From Frigoriflavimonas asaccharolytica (GTDB lineage Bacteria > Bacteroidota > Bacteroidia > Flavobacteriales > Weeksellaceae): 64,000 nucleotides of DNA. Location of the stretch: positions 1 to 64,000 of the forward strand of contig NZ_JABSNO010000012.1 of the NCBI RefSeq assembly GCF_013294015.1, read 5' to 3'. This document shows, piece by piece, positions 44,258 to 53,968 of this stretch; position 1 is the stretch's first letter, and each line of letters opens with the position of its first letter. Under the pieces are notes generated by a model. It saw nothing but the letters and a program-made list of their open reading frames with translations, did not search any database and had not been told where the DNA came from. The translations under genes and the position numbers were made by a program.

Positions 44258-45034
44258 ATGAAAAACGCAATATTTGCTTTATTATTTTGTTTCGGATTAT
44301 TCCAAATGGCTTGTTCTCAAAATTCTAAAACTACCGGAAAGAAAAATGAACCTCTTGCTATAAAACCTTTATCTCAAAATTCTTTCGCAATCGTTCAACT
44401 TTTTACTTCGCAAGGTTGCAGTAGTTGTCCACCAGCTGATGAACTTTTAAGAAAACTGAAAGATGAAAATACTGCAAGAAATTTATTTGTTCTATCTTAT
44501 CACGTAGACTATTGGAACAGATTAGGTTGGAAAGACGTTTTTAGCAAAGAAAAATTTACTAAAAAACAATATAGTTACGAAAATAAGTTTAAATACGGCA
44601 GCGTTTACACTCCGCAAGCAGTGGTAAATGGTGCAGAACACACGGTAGGATCTAGCGAACGTGAGGTGAAAAATCTCATCAAAAAATATCAAAATTTGGA
44701 GAATAATAATTCTTTAAATATTACTGACTTAAAAATTGATGGTGAAAATATTACTTTTAAATATAAAATTTCTACATCGTTATTAAATCAAAACTTGATG
44801 ATTGCTTTTGTAAAGAATGAACAAGAAACCTCTGTGAAACGTGGTGAAAACGGAGGTAGAAAACTAATATCTACCAACATTGTTTTAAGTGAAATATCTG
44901 AAATATTAGACACTGAAAGTAAATCAGTAAGTGCGAAAATAGAAAAAAACGATATAAAATTTACGGACATTATCTTTTATACGCAAGATAAAAATTTAAA
45001 TATAAGTGTTGCGAAACAGTTCTCTGACTTTTAA
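44258..45034 (+). CDS. DUF1223 secreted thioredoxin-like protein
   Basis: Predicted 258-residue protein with a lipoprotein signal (FQMAC, Cys19). QLFTSQGCSSCPPADELLRK has the C-x2-C pair C54 and C57 at the end of the first strand, as in thioredoxin-like folds; SYHVDYWNRLGWKDVF and YGSVYTPQAVVNG are also DUF1223 marks. It is probably membrane-anchored in the periplasm or outer membrane. Function unknown; a redox role is inferred from the motif. Confidence 0.9.
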   Translation: MKNAIFALLFCFGLFQMACSQNSKTTGKKNEPLAIKPLSQNSFAIVQLFTSQGCSSCPPADELLRKLKDENTARNLFVLSYHVDYWNRLGWKDVFSKEKFTKKQYSYENKFKYGSVYTPQAVVNGAEHTVGSSEREVKNLIKKYQNLENNNSLNITDLKIDGENITFKYKISTSLLNQNLMIAFVKNEQETSVKRGENGGRKLISTNIVLSEISEILDTESKSVSAKIEKNDIKFTDIIFYTQDKNLNISVAKQFSDF

Positions 45035-45113
45035 AAATCAATTAAACTTCCATTTTTTCATTATTTTACTTTCACTATTTTTAAATCTAAATATTTAGAC
45101 TTTTATTATTCGT

Positions 45114-45121
45114 AAATTTGC
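45114..45121 (+). promoter_or_regulatory. TAAATTTG box 160 bp before rlmF
   Basis: Full TAnnTTTG match. It could drive a 26-codon frame that starts at a TTG at 45130 or rlmF itself after a long leader. Only the -7 half is supported. Confidence 0.35.
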
Positions 45122-45279
45122 CTGCGCTTTGTTCGTCTTTTTTATAATTTTTTCTTGTAAACAAACCTATTACTTAATCTTTATAGTTGATGATGATTTT
45201 TGTAGATAGGAAAAAAGAACAATGACGAAATAACAATTTTACAGCGTTGAATAAAGCAATTACAAATAAAAACTAAGAA

Positions 45280-46188
45280 TTGGAAAAAAAAATAAGTAAA
45301 GAATCTAACCTTCACGCACGAAATAAAAATAGGAATGGATATGATTTGGATGCTCTTGTACTATTACTACCAGAACTAAAAGATTATATAATTTTAAATA
45401 AATATGGATCCAAAACCGTCGATTTCGCCAATCCAAAAGCGGTGAAATTATTAAACAAGGCGCTATTAATTCAAAATTATGATATTCAATTTTGGGAATT
45501 TCCTGCAGAAAATCTATGTCCACCAATTCCAGGTAGAGCAGATTATCTGCATTATGTAGCAGATTTATTAAAAGAAAATAATTTTGGTAGAATGCCCAAT
45601 AAGGGTAATATTACCGCTTTGGATATTGGAACTGGAGCAAGTTGCATTTATCCTATAATAGGTGTTGCCGAATATTCTTGGGATTTTATAGCCACAGATA
45701 CAGATTCAAAATCTTTAGAATCTGCGGCAAAAATTATAAAAAATAATACAATCTTAGAAGATAAAGTACAATTGCGTTTGCAAGGGAATAGCAATCATAT
45801 CTTCACAGGAATTTTAGAAAACAACGAAAAAATAGACATCTGTATTTGCAATCCGCCGTTTCATGAAAGCGAAGAAGCCGCAGAAAAGGCAAGCAGACGA
45901 AAATTGATCAACCTTTCTACTGAAAAAGTAGAAAATTTTGCCTTAAATTTTTCAGGAAATAGCCAAGAATTAATTTATCCAGGAGGTGAAATTCAATTTA
46001 TAGAAAATATGATCCGAGAAAGTAAAATTTATGCTAAAAATATAGGTTGGTTTACCACTTTGGTCTCAAAAAATTCTAATTTAAGCAGGATCTACAAATT
46101 ATTAGACAAGATTTCAGCCACTCAAATTGAGACGATAGACATGGGAACGGGAAATAAACAAACCAGAATTGTAGCTTGGAAATTCTAA
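45280..46188 (+). CDS. 23S rRNA (adenine1618-N6)-methyltransferase RlmF
   Basis: Predicted 302-residue SAM enzyme. LHARNKNRNGYDLDAL at the N terminus, DIGTGAS (115-121) for SAM binding and NPPF (191-194) for N6-adenine chemistry with HESEEAAEKASRRK after it define RlmF. It methylates A1618 of 23S rRNA. The start is TTG at 45280; no ATG precedes the conserved part. A perfect terminator follows. Confidence 0.92.
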   Translation: MEKKISKESNLHARNKNRNGYDLDALVLLLPELKDYIILNKYGSKTVDFANPKAVKLLNKALLIQNYDIQFWEFPAENLCPPIPGRADYLHYVADLLKENNFGRMPNKGNITALDIGTGASCIYPIIGVAEYSWDFIATDTDSKSLESAAKIIKNNTILEDKVQLRLQGNSNHIFTGILENNEKIDICICNPPFHESEEAAEKASRRKLINLSTEKVENFALNFSGNSQELIYPGGEIQFIENMIRESKIYAKNIGWFTTLVSKNSNLSRIYKLLDKISATQIETIDMGTGNKQTRIVAWKF

Positions 46189-46280
46189 GCATGTAGAAAA
46201 ATTGATGCTGAAAAACTGCTTACAAAAAGTTGTAAATCTCTTGCAGTTAGAAGACAAATTCAAATTATTAATTAAAAAAA

Positions 46281-46325
46281 AAAGGAACAAAATTTAACTT
46301 TACTTAAATTTTGTTCCTTTTTTAT
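46281..46325. terminator. bidirectional terminator
   Basis: AAAGGAACAAAATTTAA (46281-46297) and its inverse (46304-46320) form a perfect 17-bp stem with a 6-nt loop, flanked by A-run and T-run. It serves rlmF (rightward) and the esterase gene (leftward). Confidence 0.9.
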
Positions 46326-46387
46326 TTTATAAAGCTTTAGAATAATGCTTCCTTTTTAAAATTTAGTAAAGAGAATGCCTTTTACCT

Positions 46388-47026
46388 TTATTTATTAAAA
46401 AAATCCATCAAATCTAGATAGTTTTTCTGGTTTACACCATGTCCGCTCACATATTCTCGAAAGGTGAAGTAGCAGCCTAAATGATACAAATAATCTGCAG
46501 CTTTTCTTCCCCAATCCAGAGGAATTATGGCATCTTCGGAACCGTGGGAAATGAAAAATTGTAGTTTTTCTAATTTCTTTTTATCTTTAGAGATGTTTTC
46601 TAAAATTTTCATTTCAGGATAGCAGCTCATACAAGCTACTTTGGTAAATAAATCTGGATTTTTTAAAGCCAAGGCATAGCTCAAAATTCCACCTTGGCTG
46701 AAACCTGCAAGATGCGTTTGATTATCTACCAAACCATATCTATTACTTACTTTCAATATGTTTTCTAAAAGGATATCCAAAGATAGATTGGCTTGCTCTA
46801 CATTCACACGATTTTCTTCGTCGGCAAGATCTATATCATACCAAGAAAAACCTTCGTATGGAGTATTTCCTGGTGCACGAAAACTTACCACCAACCAATC
46901 TTTTGGCAGGGTAGGTTGAAAGGAAAAAAGGTCTTGCTCATTGCTTCCGTAGCCATGAAGTAGGAAAAGAATTGTGGTGCTTGGTGTAATATTTTCTGGT
47001 TCTCTTACGAGGTATTGTAATTCCAT
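46388..47026 (-). CDS. carboxylesterase/phospholipase-type alpha/beta hydrolase
   Basis: Predicted 212-residue serine hydrolase. FLLHGYGSNE (21-30), LAGFSQGGILSY with Ser110, D165 in HGSEDAIIP and H196 in VSGHGVNQ complete the triad. This is the size and pattern of the AB hydrolase superfamily near acyl-protein thioesterases and YpfH. It hydrolyses esters or thioesters. A TTG-N20-TATCTTTG promoter ends 4 nt before the ATG, so the mRNA should be leaderless. Confidence 0.88.
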   Translation of the reverse strand: MELQYLVREPENITPSTTILFLLHGYGSNEQDLFSFQPTLPKDWLVVSFRAPGNTPYEGFSWYDIDLADEENRVNVEQANLSLDILLENILKVSNRYGLVDNQTHLAGFSQGGILSYALALKNPDLFTKVACMSCYPEMKILENISKDKKKLEKLQFFISHGSEDAIIPLDWGRKAADYLYHLGCYFTFREYVSGHGVNQKNYLDLMDFFNK

Positions 47027-47030
47027 TTTG

Positions 47031-47061
47031 CAAAGATAATTTTATTTTTTGTGAGCATCAA
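47031..47061 (-). promoter_or_regulatory. promoter of the esterase gene, predicted leaderless
   Basis: Leftward TTG (47061-47059), 20 nt, TATCTTTG (47038-47031), then CAAA and ATG. Both halves and spacing match the Bacteroidota consensus. Confidence 0.7.
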
Positions 47062-47138
47062 GTATAAAAAATTAAATAGTATTACAATAATTTTGTAAAT
47101 AATAGATAAAAAAAAAACGGCTAATTTGCCGCTTCTAT

Positions 47139-47672
47139 TTATTTTGCTTTAATGTTTATTTCTGATTCTGCTAATTTCGACAGATCTTTGTCGCAGTTTT
47201 TTTCTTCGTTGATGGTTTCTTTTAATAATTTATGCACTTCTTTTTCCCCCAATAGTTTTGCGTAAGTTGCTAATGTTCCATAAGATGCAATTTCATAATG
47301 CTCTACTTTTTGCGAAGCAGCAATAATTGCTGCATCTCTAATTGCACCAATTTCTGTTTCCTCCATGATGCTTTCTGCTTCTTTCAAAAGTCCATCCATT
47401 GCGTCACATTTTTCTGCTTTGGGCTTTTCTCCCATCGCTTCAAAAGCTTTTTCTAATCTTGTAACTTGATTTTTTGTTTCGCCCAAATGCTTTTCTATGC
47501 CATCTTGCAATTTTTTAGAACTTGCATTTTTTTTCATTTTTGGCAGATTTTTCACTAGAGCTTTTTCAGCCCAATATAAATCTTTCAAACCATCTACCAG
47601 AAAATCTCTTAAATTTTCTGCCGCATCTTTTTTTGGTTGAATTTTCTCCGTTTCTTTCTTTTTGGTAGCCAT
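47139..47672 (-). CDS. YciE-family ferritin-like protein (DUF892)
   Basis: Predicted 177-residue helical protein. NLRDFLVDGLKDLYWAEKAL starts the four-helix bundle; IEKHLGETKNQVTRLEKAFE and AASQKVEHYEIASYGTLATY carry the His/Glu residues expected for a di-metal site. A Lys-rich N-terminal start precedes it. Homologues are induced under stress. A weak hairpin (CGGC/GCCG, 47118-47131) with a T-run follows it. Confidence 0.9.
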   Translation of the reverse strand: MATKKKETEKIQPKKDAAENLRDFLVDGLKDLYWAEKALVKNLPKMKKNASSKKLQDGIEKHLGETKNQVTRLEKAFEAMGEKPKAEKCDAMDGLLKEAESIMEETEIGAIRDAAIIAASQKVEHYEIASYGTLATYAKLLGEKEVHKLLKETINEEKNCDKDLSKLAESEINIKAK

Positions 47673-47819
47673 AATGTTTTATTTTAAGTTAATGATTTAC
47701 GTATTAATAAGATTTTTAATTATTAGTCTAAAAATTAATGTTTGTTATGTAAAATTATAAGTCTTGTATTTAAATTGCTTTCAAAATTTTTCAAAATATT
47801 TTCAATTTTTTTTAAAAAA

Positions 47820-47849
47820 AAAAGCGGCAATTTAGAATATGCCGCTTTT
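47820..47849 (-). terminator. terminator after the DUF2207 gene
   Basis: AAAAGCGGCA (47820-47829) pairs with TGCCGCTTTT (47840-47849); reading leftward a long T-run follows. It ends the lemA-DUF2207 transcript. Confidence 0.85.
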
Positions 47850-47880
47850 ATTATTTTAGATTCTTTGGATAATGTAGTCG

Positions 47881-49803
47881 CTACCAACCACCACCACCGC
47901 CGCCTCCGCCGCCGCCGCCAGAAAATCCACCACCACCAGAACCACTTCCAGAACTGGATGGTTGTGTAGCAGAACTGGCGATAGATTGTGAGAGTGAAGA
48001 ATTGAGTGTATTTCCAAAATTCATATTCATAACAGAATTTCCTACAAACCAATTTGTTTGATAATTTTCTTGTCCAATTGCAGAATTTTTAATCATGTTC
48101 TGAAATTTTTCGCCCCAAATTTTATCAACACCTAAAACCATTGCGAAAGGCAACATTTTTTCGAAAATTTGTGGTGTCATCTTTGGAGAATTGTGAAATT
48201 GCAAAGTTTTTTCTTCCGCAGTTCCTAAGTACATTTTAAAACCTTCTATTAGTGAAAGTGTTTCCAGCTTTTCTATAGATGGTAGCTTAATTAAATATTG
48301 GAAAAGAACAAATGAAATAAAACCTAAAACAATGAAAGCATAACTAGCATAAAAGCCTATGTTTTGTAAACTTCTATCATTTTTAGCAGAAATAAATACG
48401 ATGAACAAAATCATAATGGTAGAAATTATCCAAAACAAAATTCTTGCAGATAGGTATCTTTCGTATGAAACTGAAAATAAAATAGTAAGTATTAATACTG
48501 CTATTCCTAAACCAACACCAATTCCTAGAAGTGCATCATTATCTGTGAAATTAAAACTTAAAAAAAGTCCAATGATATAAGCTCCTACAATAATAAGTGC
48601 TGGAAGTATTAGTTTTGATGAATTGTTTCCCTTATTCAAAAATTTATCATGCTGGAAACTTAAAGTAACTTTAAAATCATCTACAGCATTTTTGATATCC
48701 TCATCAAATTTTCCATCAAATGTTACCCTTTTTTTTCCATTAGAAAATAAATTATTCATCAAGTTAATTTCCTCTTTTGATAAAGTTTGATCTTGCTCTT
48801 TTTGTTTCTCTAGAGAATATTCTCTTCCGCCAAATATGCCAAGAATTCTTTTGTCGTCTTCAATAATTTTTAAAAAACCTTGAGTTGCTAAACTGACGAT
48901 CGCAGCAGATATCATATTTCCGGAATAATATCCTTGCTGTAAATATCCAATAGAAGCGGGAGAAAGATTTTGCGGAGCATTAAATTGTGGGTAAATAGTA
49001 GGCTTTTCTGGATCTACACCACACTTTTGCCATTGAAAATAGAAATGAAAAAGCAAGCCCAAACCAGTGAGAATCATCGCAAATAAAACCCCATATTTTT
49101 CTATATCCGTTGGTGGAGGTGGAGGCGCAAAAAGTCCTTTTGCAAAACCGACAGCAATTGTCAATCCTTCGTTTGGTTGTAGATTTTTTGCAGACCATTC
49201 TATACTACTATCAGAAATTTTATTTACGGTACAATTTGATTCGGAACTTCCATAACTACCAGTATAACATGAGTTTTGTAAAATTTTCGCATTGTCTGGA
49301 AATACAACCTTTGCAGAAATTTCATCTACAGCAAAATCCCAAAGATTGCCATTCACATTCCAGTAAAACTCATCATATCCACTAAAAAAGCCAATTTGAT
49401 TAGAAGATTTGTAGGTGATTTCATATTCATATAATCCTGGGTCTAAGAATATATCTTTATCTCCCACGTAAATTTGAAAATCTGAAGTTGAACTTTCTGT
49501 GTGGTATTCCTCTTCTTCGCCGTCTCTTTTTACAGAAATAATATTATATTTAATTTTTTCCTCTTTTCCATTAATGTTTCTATATTTTGGAAGAGAACGA
49601 AAAATACCCCTTTTTATAATATTTCCACTTGCATATACTTTTATTTTTTCTATTATGCTTACTTGTGCATTTTTATCTATAGAAATATCTGAATGAAAGG
49701 AAAGAATATGCTCATAATTAATTAATTCTGGTGCAGCATCAGTATCTTGAGCAGCTCCAAAGCTAAAAACTAGTAGAAATAGAGTAAAAAAGAAAGTTTT
49801 CAT
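47881..49803 (-). CDS. DUF2207 membrane protein
   Basis: Predicted 640-residue protein: a signal peptide (FFFTLFLLVFSFGAAQ), an extracellular beta-rich domain to about 230 (ITYKSSNQIGFFSGYDEFYW), membrane helices near 240 and at 400-500, and a C-terminal tail made almost only of Gly and Ser ending in Trp. LemA lies immediately upstream, 3 bp away, a frequent pairing. Function unknown. The glycine tail causes spurious reading frames on both strands. Confidence 0.92.
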   Translation of the reverse strand: MKTFFFTLFLLVFSFGAAQDTDAAPELINYEHILSFHSDISIDKNAQVSIIEKIKVYASGNIIKRGIFRSLPKYRNINGKEEKIKYNIISVKRDGEEEEYHTESSTSDFQIYVGDKDIFLDPGLYEYEITYKSSNQIGFFSGYDEFYWNVNGNLWDFAVDEISAKVVFPDNAKILQNSCYTGSYGSSESNCTVNKISDSSIEWSAKNLQPNEGLTIAVGFAKGLFAPPPPPTDIEKYGVLFAMILTGLGLLFHFYFQWQKCGVDPEKPTIYPQFNAPQNLSPASIGYLQQGYYSGNMISAAIVSLATQGFLKIIEDDKRILGIFGGREYSLEKQKEQDQTLSKEEINLMNNLFSNGKKRVTFDGKFDEDIKNAVDDFKVTLSFQHDKFLNKGNNSSKLILPALIIVGAYIIGLFLSFNFTDNDALLGIGVGLGIAVLILTILFSVSYERYLSARILFWIISTIMILFIVFISAKNDRSLQNIGFYASYAFIVLGFISFVLFQYLIKLPSIEKLETLSLIEGFKMYLGTAEEKTLQFHNSPKMTPQIFEKMLPFAMVLGVDKIWGEKFQNMIKNSAIGQENYQTNWFVGNSVMNMNFGNTLNSSLSQSIASSATQPSSSGSGSGGGGFSGGGGGGGGGGGW

Positions 49804-49806
49804 TAA

Positions 49807-50361
49807 TTAAAATTTTACTTGCGGTACGTTTCTTTCTGCTTCATTTTCCAATTCAAAAAAGGTAGCTTTAGAAAATTTAAACATATTCGCAATAATGTTG
49901 CTTGGGAAAGTGTCTACCAAAATATTATTTTCTCTCACGGTTCCATTGTAATATCTTCTAGATTTTTCTATATCTCCTTCAATATTAGAAAGTTCGGATT
50001 GAAGCTGCATGAAATTTGTATTGGCCTTCAAATCTGGGTACTGCTCTGCAACAGCATTTAAATTGACCATTGCTTGGCTCAGGTTTTTTTCTGCAATTTC
50101 TTTTTCACCTACAGTATTTGCACCCATTGCTGCAGCTCTTGCTCTCGTTACGCTATCAAAAGTTTCTCTTTCGTGGGTTGCATATCCTTTCACAGTTTCT
50201 ACAAGATTTGGTATCAAATCGTGGCGTTTTTTAAGCATAACATCTACACTACTAAATGCTTCTTCTACTAGTGTTTTAAGCTTTACAAGTCTATTGTAAA
50301 TACCAACTCCGTAGAAAAAAATAAGTGCGACAATACCGACAACAATTAAAAAATAGATCAT
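49807..50361 (-). CDS. LemA-family membrane protein
   Basis: Predicted 184-residue protein with one N-terminal helix (LIVVGIVALIFFYGVGIYN) and long helices (LKTLVEEAFSSVDVMLKKRHDLIPNLVETVKGY). The pattern SRRYYNGTVRENNILVDTFP is the LemA signature. Function is not known; it is often linked to neighbouring DUF2207 proteins. First gene of a two-gene unit. Confidence 0.95.
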   Translation of the reverse strand: MIYFLIVVGIVALIFFYGVGIYNRLVKLKTLVEEAFSSVDVMLKKRHDLIPNLVETVKGYATHERETFDSVTRARAAAMGANTVGEKEIAEKNLSQAMVNLNAVAEQYPDLKANTNFMQLQSELSNIEGDIEKSRRYYNGTVRENNILVDTFPSNIIANMFKFSKATFFELENEAERNVPQVKF

Positions 50362-50480
50362 AATTTATAGTTTTTTAGTTAAATATTTTATGCTAAAGAT
50401 AATGATTAAACAATTAATTTAATATTAATTATATTTAAATGTTACCAAAATGCGTACTACTTTAAAATTAGACAATTATA

Positions 50481-50513
50481 TTGTAGAAAATATATTAAAA
50501 AAAACTATATTTG
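50481..50513 (+). promoter_or_regulatory. promoter of the 50536 lipoprotein gene
   Basis: TTG (50481-50483), 22 nt, TATATTTG (50506-50513), 22 nt before the ATG. Both halves present. Confidence 0.6.
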
Positions 50514-50535
50514 AATACTTAAAATAATTTAGCTC

Positions 50536-50952
50536 ATGAAAAAAGTTTATTTTTTATCCAACAAACTAAAGTTTAGTTTTTTAGCATTAATAATGTTATC
50601 TACTTTTGCAATCTTATCTTCTTGTAAAGATGAAGAAACTGATCCTTTCGAAGATGTAACTATTCAATTTAAAGTAGAATCTACAGCAGGAGTAGTATTG
50701 AAAGCTGTGGTAACACAAATTGGTGTAGACCAAGCTCAAGAATTTACTTTCACTAGCAATGCCTATAATTCTGTACCAAGAATTGTGAGTACATCTGTTG
50801 GCGCTTTGCATTTAGCCGTAACTGCAACTGGAGTAGATGCAGATTCAAAGGTTACAGCAAAAATTATTGTAAACGGACAAGAAAAAGCAATTGATTTGGC
50901 ACAAGGTGGCGGTTCGCTTACTGCAAAAGCTCAATACAATTTTATAAAATAA
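50536..50952 (+). CDS. lipoprotein, unknown function
   Basis: Predicted 138-residue lipoprotein with signal FSFLALIMLSTFAILSSC and the lipobox Cys30. The mature part begins KDEETDPFEDVTIQFKVES and consists of regular beta strands, with conserved-looking repeats such as TATGVDADSKVTAKIIVNG. No family recognised. It ends at a strong terminator at 51002. Confidence 0.72.
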   Translation: MKKVYFLSNKLKFSFLALIMLSTFAILSSCKDEETDPFEDVTIQFKVESTAGVVLKAVVTQIGVDQAQEFTFTSNAYNSVPRIVSTSVGALHLAVTATGVDADSKVTAKIIVNGQEKAIDLAQGGGSLTAKAQYNFIK

Positions 50953-51001
50953 ATAGATATAAATTTAATTTATTTAAATTTTCTGATAAATTTTAACCAT
51001 G

Positions 51002-51038
51002 AAAAAACCGAAACATTTATTTGTTTCGGTTTTTTTTA
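51002..51038. terminator. bidirectional terminator
   Basis: AAAAAACCGAAACA (51002-51015) pairs with TGTTTCGGTTTTTT (51022-51035), 14-bp perfect stem, 6-nt loop, with T-run to the right and A-run to the left. It serves the lipoprotein and the convergent desaturase. Confidence 0.88.
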
Positions 51039-51039
51039 T

Positions 51040-51792
51040 TTATTTTTCTCTGGTTACAACAGGTCCTGGTTTTAGTTTTATAAGTTTTAATTTATCTAAA
51101 ACAATCATGATGTAATACGTAACATCTATTTCATGCCATCTTACTCCACCAAAATTAGCTCTTCCGCCAAATTTGTGGTGATTGTTATGGTAACCTTCGC
51201 CCATCATCAACCAATCAAATTTTAACAAATTTTTAGAAGTATCAGATACCTTGAAGTTTGTATAACCATAGATATGTGCAAACCAGTTGATGATTACCCC
51301 ATGTATTGGCGCCATAAATAATGCCATTGGTAAAAATAACCAGTGCCACCAAGCATCTGCAAATATTGCAAAAAATGTGATGTACACTATTGCCCAGCCA
51401 ATTCTGCTTACCCAAGAGCTAGCAAACTTATCAAAGGATTTCCATTGAGGCACATTTTTAGTAAATTTTTCTTCTACTTCAATCTTTTCATTATTGATAT
51501 CTGCGTAGATGTTTTTTGTACGCCACATCATTGCGAATAAATTTGGGTCATATTTCGGAGAATGCGGATCTAGTTCTGTATCTGCAAATGCATGGTGCAT
51601 TCTGTGCATTACGCCATATCCGTATGCAGAAAGATAATTAGAACCTTGCGTAATCCACGTTAAAATAAAACACAACTTTTCGCCAAATTTAGACATGTAG
51701 TAGGTTTGATGTGCAGCATATCGATGCAAGAAAAAAGTTTGAAAAAATAAACCGGAGTACCAGAGAACGATGATGAAAATAATAATAGTCAT
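51040..51792 (-). CDS. acyl-CoA desaturase
   Basis: Predicted 250-residue membrane di-iron enzyme. Histidine boxes are HRYAAH (23-28), HRMHH (63-67) and HNNHH later, the three clusters needed to bind iron. Two hydrophobic pairs flank them. It introduces a double bond in acyl chains, which helps membrane fluidity. It is shorter than animal desaturases, as normal for this phylum. A TAAATTTG box lies 20 nt upstream. Confidence 0.92.
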   Translation of the reverse strand: MTIIIFIIVLWYSGLFFQTFFLHRYAAHQTYYMSKFGEKLCFILTWITQGSNYLSAYGYGVMHRMHHAFADTELDPHSPKYDPNLFAMMWRTKNIYADINNEKIEVEEKFTKNVPQWKSFDKFASSWVSRIGWAIVYITFFAIFADAWWHWLFLPMALFMAPIHGVIINWFAHIYGYTNFKVSDTSKNLLKFDWLMMGEGYHNNHHKFGGRANFGGVRWHEIDVTYYIMIVLDKLKLIKLKPGPVVTREK

Positions 51793-51812
51793 ATATTTTG
51801 AAAGATTTTAAT

Positions 51813-51820
51813 CAAATTTA
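51813..51820 (-). promoter_or_regulatory. -7 box of the desaturase gene
   Basis: CAAATTTA reads TAAATTTG leftward, 20 nt before the ATG. The -33 TTG is absent. Confidence 0.45.
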
Positions 51821-51881
51821 CGAAATATAGAATGGTATAGTTCTAAATTTAGCATCGATTTGTATGTAAAGCATTGATTTT

Positions 51882-52556
51882 TTAATATTTAAAATGGAGA
51901 AATGGAAAGAAATAGTATCCTCGAACGATCCAAAAAACAAGAAAGAAAATACCCGCGAAAAACAAAATATTGCCGTGCAAAACATCTCGTTTTGTAAATT
52001 TAGAAATTGTTTCTCCGTTTGGTAAATTTTTCTTAGCAACTTTAATGTAATACCCAATGAAAATAGCGAAAAATCCACCAAAGAAAGCTATAATGTAAAA
52101 AAGTATAAGCCAGATCGTTTTAATACCCGAAACGTTTTTCAAGTTTTCAACTCTATTTTTTAATTTTTTATCATCAGTAATTTCTTCTGAAAAAGCATTT
52201 TTTTCTTTTAATAATCTTTTCGCAAGCAGATAATCAAAAGCATTCCACTCATCTCGTGCAGAAGTTATTTTTTGTAAATCTTCGATGGAATAATCTAATA
52301 AATAATAATCTTTCGGAATATTTTCTAATTGCATTTCTACATCTTTTTCTTCCAAAGAATAAATTTTCTCAAAATTTTCTGCTGCTATTTTTACGCTGTA
52401 CTCTTTGTTAAAACTATTGTAGGCAAAAGACGGATCAAACCTTTGGGAGTGATTCTCTACAATGAATGGAATATCTTGGTTTTCTAAAAATTTTTTAAAA
52501 AAAGTAAGACTTTCATCATCATGAAATGTACGAAAAGTAATAAATTCAGAGTTCAT
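51882..52556 (-). CDS. hypothetical protein with two C-terminal membrane helices
   Basis: Predicted 224-residue protein. The N-terminal third (FRTFHDDESLTFFKKFLENQDIPFIVENHS) resembles the DUF2007 idea of a small signal-transducing-like fold. Two helices follow near 145-170 (TIWLILFYIIAFFGGFFAIF) and 195-215 (GNILFFAGIFFLVFWIVRGY). I do not recognise the family with certainty. It sits 26 bp after tyrS and may be cotranscribed. Confidence 0.65.
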   Translation of the reverse strand: MNSEFITFRTFHDDESLTFFKKFLENQDIPFIVENHSQRFDPSFAYNSFNKEYSVKIAAENFEKIYSLEEKDVEMQLENIPKDYYLLDYSIEDLQKITSARDEWNAFDYLLAKRLLKEKNAFSEEITDDKKLKNRVENLKNVSGIKTIWLILFYIIAFFGGFFAIFIGYYIKVAKKNLPNGETISKFTKRDVLHGNILFFAGIFFLVFWIVRGYYFFPFLHFKY

Positions 52557-52582
52557 AAAACTATTTACGCTATTTTCAAAAA

Positions 52583-53875
52583 TTAGATTGCTTTCAAGAT
52601 GAAATAATTTTTCTTCCCTTTCTGCAGAAGCAAAAATTTACCGTCTATTAAATCTTTTTCATTTGCTGTAAATTCTTCGGTCACTTTTTCTTTATTTATA
52701 GAAATAGAATTTCCTGCAAGCTCTCTTCTAGCTTCACCATTGGATTTTAGAAATTCACTTTTTGTTAATAAATCAACAATATTTGCATCGATTATCTCAG
52801 ATTTTGGTAGTTCTTTTTGAGGTACGCCGCCAAAAATTTCTAGAAAAGTTTCTTCGTCCAAACTTACCAAATCTTCTGCTGTAGATTTTCCAAATAAAAT
52901 TCCAGAGGCTTTTACTGCTTTTTCAAATTCTTCTTCATTATGAACCCAAATCGTAACTTCTTTAGCTAAAGTTTTTTGCAACAAACGTTCGTGTGGAGCT
53001 TCTTGATGTTTTATAATTAAATCTTCTATCGTTTCTTTTGATAAAAAAGTATAAAATTTAATAAATCTTTCGGCATCAGAATCTGTAGCATTCAACCAAA
53101 ATTGGTAAAATTTATAAGGCGAAGTTTTCTTTTTATCTAACCAATAATTTTCACCTGCTTCACTTTTCCCAAATTTAGATCCGTCTGCTTTTGTAATTAA
53201 AGGTACCGTTAAAGCAAAAGCTTCTCCGCGTGCTTTTCTACGAACTAACTCTGTACCAGTCGTGATATTTCCCCATTGATCAGAACCGCCCATTTGCAAT
53301 TTCACACCTTCGTTTTGGTATAAGTGCAGAAAATCATAACCTTGCATCAATTGGTAGGTGAATTCAGTAAAACTCATACCTTCGGCACCATCTTCACCGG
53401 TCAATCTTCTTTTCACAGAATCTTTTGCCATCATGTAATTTACGGTCAAATGTTTTCCAATATCTCTAGCAAAATCGAGGAAAGAGATGTCTTTCATCCA
53501 ATCGTAATTGTTTACTAGTTTTGCTGTATTTTCTTCATTTCCTTCAAATTTTAGGAAGTGCGAGAGTTGGTTTTTGATACAATCTACATAATGATTTAAG
53601 GTTGCTTCATCCAAAAGGTTTCTTTCTGCAGCTTTACCAGAAGGATCTCCAATCATACCTGTTGCACCACCAACCAAAGCAATTGGTTTGTGACCATGCT
53701 GTTGAAAGTGCGCTAGAATTTTTATTTGAATTAAACTTCCGATATGCAAAGAATCTGCTGTAGGATCAAAACCAATATATGCTGTCGTAGTTTCTTTATT
53801 GAGTTGATCTTCCGTTCCTGGCATCATATCCGAAAATAATCCGCGCCATTTTAGTTCTTCTACAAATGAGTTCAT
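52583..53875 (-). CDS. tyrosyl-tRNA synthetase
   Basis: Predicted 430-residue class I synthetase that charges tRNA-Tyr. The HIGH-like DSLHIGSL has H44-G46, and the KMSKS-like KFGKS is at 234-238. Residues about 355-430 are an S4 RNA-binding domain. Length matches TyrRS. A TATCTTTG box lies 17 nt upstream. Confidence 0.96.
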   Translation of the reverse strand: MNSFVEELKWRGLFSDMMPGTEDQLNKETTTAYIGFDPTADSLHIGSLIQIKILAHFQQHGHKPIALVGGATGMIGDPSGKAAERNLLDEATLNHYVDCIKNQLSHFLKFEGNEENTAKLVNNYDWMKDISFLDFARDIGKHLTVNYMMAKDSVKRRLTGEDGAEGMSFTEFTYQLMQGYDFLHLYQNEGVKLQMGGSDQWGNITTGTELVRRKARGEAFALTVPLITKADGSKFGKSEAGENYWLDKKKTSPYKFYQFWLNATDSDAERFIKFYTFLSKETIEDLIIKHQEAPHERLLQKTLAKEVTIWVHNEEEFEKAVKASGILFGKSTAEDLVSLDEETFLEIFGGVPQKELPKSEIIDANIVDLLTKSEFLKSNGEARRELAGNSISINKEKVTEEFTANEKDLIDGKFLLLQKGKKNYFILKAI

Positions 53876-53892
53876 TTTTAAATAATTTGCAG

Positions 53893-53900
53893 CAAAGATA
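53893..53900 (-). promoter_or_regulatory. -7 box of tyrS
   Basis: CAAAGATA reads TATCTTTG leftward, 17 nt before the ATG. No -33 TTG at 20 nt. Confidence 0.4.
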
Positions 53901-53968
53901 ATGAAATTGGGTTAAAAATTCGGTAGAAGAATTTTTAAAAATAGATGAATTTAAAAAGCTAATTTAAT

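Noticed and set aside
47735-48052. Frame rich in Trp and Arg
   Set aside because: It is the out-of-frame reading of the glycine-coding tail of the DUF2207 gene.
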